Source: Pedobacter nyackensis
GTDB taxonomy: Bacteria > Bacteroidota > Bacteroidia > Sphingobacteriales > Sphingobacteriaceae
Direction: 5' to 3'
Length of the DNA stretch: 64,000 nucleotides
Assembly: GCF_900176505.1 (NCBI RefSeq)
Contig: NZ_FWYB01000008.1
Span: 1 to 64,000, forward strand
Position 1 is the first letter of the stretch; each line of letters starts with the position of its first letter. Below, piece after piece: positions 62,454-64,000 of this stretch. The position numbers were made by a program, and so were the translations under genes. The notes beneath the pieces were generated by a model. That model was given only the letters and a program-made list of their open reading frames with translations. It ran no database searches and had not been told where the DNA came from.

Positions 62454-64000
62454 TAGTAAGAATAAGATAGCGTGAAACGATATGAACGTCCAGGGATAGG
62501 GAAATTGGTAATTACGGCGTAAGACTGGTTAAACAGGTTATTTACTTCGGCCGAAAAACGGATGTTTTTACTGGTAAGCTGTTTATTGTATTGAAAGGCG
62601 ATGTCGTGTGTATACCAGGGCTGAACATAGTTTGCAGGAATATTTGCACTCTGATCATACCGCTCGCCGGTATAGATGTAACTATAATTCAAGCTTAAGT
62701 TTTTCCAGTCCAGTCCGCCAATAACTGAACCGCTATGAAGGGGCGTATAAGGAATCTGGTGCATGTAGTTCAAATTCACATTGGTAACATTAAGTGCCTG
62801 CTGATAAGTATAGGTAAGTCCTGCATTAGCCCTTAGTTTATCTGTAATTTTCCAGACAGACTGCGCATTCACATCCAGTCCTTTTATTTCCACCCGTCCT
62901 AAATTTTGCATGCTCCACCTAAATAGATTGGCTCCCGGAACAGCAACAATTTTGTCCTTTACCGTATTGTAATAAGCATCTGATTGTACACTGATCTGGC
63001 TCAACCAATTATTTTCAAAGACCTTTATATACGTAAAACCCAGATCGTACTGCTGAGTATATTCGGGCTTAAGAAAGGTGCTTCCAATAAATGTATAATA
63101 GAGATCATTAAAGGTTGGCATCCTGAAAATGTGCTTATAAAAGGCACGCAAACGGAACTCCTTTGAACTAAAAGGCTGCCATGAGGTCATTACCGTGGGC
63201 GTAAATTCACTTTTATTACCTGCAGAGTAATATTGTTCTACTTCGTCATTTACCAGTGTCCCCAGTAAATTGGCCTGGATGTTTAACCTGTTCAGACGAA
63301 TTTCTGTAGCCACCGCAATCAATACTGTTTGTCGGGTTGGATATGGGAAACGATACAGGTTAGCATCTAAGGTATTGCGCTGGTAATCTGTTGACAATAC
63401 AACATCCCATAAAGAATTGATTTTATAGCGGTTAGATAGGGTTAAATAGAACTCCTGCTGCTTGTATATGTTATTGGTAAGCCCATCATCCTTAACAATA
63501 GTTGGATCCAGATACCTGGAATAGTCGTTGGCATACTTTGCAGATGCCATCAGGTTATACCTGCCCGCTTCTTTTTTATAATTCCCCTGAACAAAGAAAT
63601 TCCTGTTCCATAAGCGCTGGGTAAAGTCGTACACATTGTTAACTATCGCCCCTGGCAGACCTTGCTCATCATTGTAGAAATACACTTTGGCACTCCATTC
63701 ACTGCTATCCGGCAATTTACCATACAAGCCCCCTTCGATCCTCATGGTTTCTATGTCGCCGTTTTTTCTCACCAGTGTGGTATCGTATGCGCCATTGGTA
63801 TCATGGAATTTATATTTTCCATTAGCCTTTTTGTATTCCGTGCTGAATGAACCATAAACCTTATCGCTTACTTTCCTTTGCCAGCGAACTGATGGGTTAA
63901 TTAAACCAAAGGAACCTGTTTTAAATGTTGCGGTTAAATGATCATGCTGTCCCTTCTCGAAAACAGGTTGTTTGGCGTTAAGGTAAAGGGAGCTTCCAGA
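62453..64000 (-). CDS. TonB-dependent outer-membrane receptor (BtuB-like), 5' part outside the window
   Basis: The frame is open to the right edge of the window (base 64000), so the N-terminal part with plug and TonB box is not visible; the apparent start near 63772 is an internal GTG. The visible 515 residues are beta-barrel strands ending in GRSYRFTLSYSY, with the closing aromatic residue. The pattern (FRMPTFNDLYYTFIGSTFLKP, EYTQQYDLGFTYIK, VEIKGLDVNAQSVWKI) is that of vitamin or siderophore receptors. With three propeller lipoproteins and an S-component-like protein downstream, cobalamin or another corrinoid is the likely ligand. Confidence 0.88.
   Translation of the reverse strand, partial: SGSSLYLNAKQPVFEKGQHDHLTATFKTGSFGLINPSVRWQRKVSDKVYGSFSTEYKKANGKYKFHDTNGAYDTTLVRKNGDIETMRIEGGLYGKLPDSSEWSAKVYFYNDEQGLPGAIVNNVYDFTQRLWNRNFFVQGNYKKEAGRYNLMASAKYANDYSRYLDPTIVKDDGLTNNIYKQQEFYLTLSNRYKINSLWDVVLSTDYQRNTLDANLYRFPYPTRQTVLIAVATEIRLNRLNIQANLLGTLVNDEVEQYYSAGNKSEFTPTVMTSWQPFSSKEFRLRAFYKHIFRMPTFNDLYYTFIGSTFLKPEYTQQYDLGFTYIKVFENNWLSQISVQSDAYYNTVKDKIVAVPGANLFRWSMQNLGRVEIKGLDVNAQSVWKITDKLRANAGLTYTYQQALNVTNVNLNYMHQIPYTPLHSGSVIGGLDWKNLSLNYSYIYTGERYDQSANIPANYVQPWYTHDIAFQYNKQLTSKNIRFSAEVNNLFNQSYAVITNFPIPGRSYRFTLSYSY

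Noticed and set aside
57187..64000. Cobalamin riboswitch for the receptor operon
   Set aside because: The operon's leader lies beyond base 64000; nothing of the kind is in the visible intergenic gaps.
1..64000. CRISPR arrays, tRNA or rRNA genes
   Set aside because: No regularly spaced repeats, cloverleaf-like sequences or rRNA-conserved stretches were noticed.

Overview
The window looks like a chromosomal segment of a Sphingobacteriaceae-type Bacteroidota, most likely Pedobacter or a close relative. The signs are SusC/SusD outer-membrane pairs, FecI-type sigma/FecR pairs, a type IX secretion (CHU_C) C-terminal domain, many SPII lipoproteins, TAnnTTTG (-7) promoters with TTG (-33), and A+T-rich intergenic DNA. 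No rRNA, tRNA, CRISPR array or phage structural genes were recognised.

Layout. 1-1347: an IS256-family insertion sequence that cuts off the 3' end of a gene. 1.8-7.1 kb: an accessory patch with a Panacea-domain (SocA-like) gene followed by an unknown gene and a HEPN-like gene, small lipoprotein and membrane proteins, and a DUF3800 gene. 7.2-14.3 kb: an AraC regulator and a minus-strand operon DUF1553/LamG, DUF1501, DUF2231-cytochrome-LRR. 14.4-20.98 kb: a damage-response neighbourhood (2OG-Fe(II) oxygenase plus Ada-like zinc protein, truncated haemoglobin, methyltransferase, RtcB ligase plus release factor PrfH), littered with gene remnants. 21.0-27.0 kb: a large type IX-secreted protein, DUF3024, SnoaL-like, Crp-type and MBL-fold proteins. 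27.0-39.2 kb: a sigma/FecR/SusC/SusD locus whose downstream genes are thiol-redox proteins (TlpA, DsbD N-domain-like) rather than glycosidases, next to an M60 peptidase. 39.3-52.3 kb: mostly housekeeping genes (VOC, MmcQ, CoiA-like, YqhD-like alcohol dehydrogenase, DinB, MFS, CspA, SDR, beta-CASP, OmpA, TerC, AraC with metal-binding-like N-domain, and a Bcr-type exporter split by a stop). 52.3-57.2 kb: a second ECF sigma/FecR system, flanked by two homologous surface-repeat proteins, one of which carries an STN domain. 57.3-64.0 kb: a probable corrinoid (B12) uptake operon with an S-component-like membrane protein, three BtuG-like beta-propeller lipoproteins, another surface lipoprotein and a TonB-dependent receptor that runs off the right edge.

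How parts work together. The two sigma/FecR loci are two versions of outer-membrane-to-sigma signalling. The first uses a normal SusC transducer with an STN domain. In the second the STN domain sits on a repeat/beta-barrel protein with no visible TonB plug; this is the best candidate for an undescribed system. RtcB/PrfH probably repairs and rescues ribosomes cut in the decoding centre. The oxygenase/Ada pair suggests alkylation damage.

The most unexpected property is the number of gene corpses: VOC C-terminal and N-terminal pieces, a second 97.5% identical copy of the Ada-like 3' half, three fragments of AlbA_2/ATPase-type regulators, a frameshifted phosphoesterase tail, an internally deleted DUF2200 gene, a CurA-like N-terminus abutting the alcohol dehydrogenase, and a nonsense-split exporter. 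Several small real genes below usual ORF cut-offs were also found, for example a 52-residue lipoprotein at 5406-5564.
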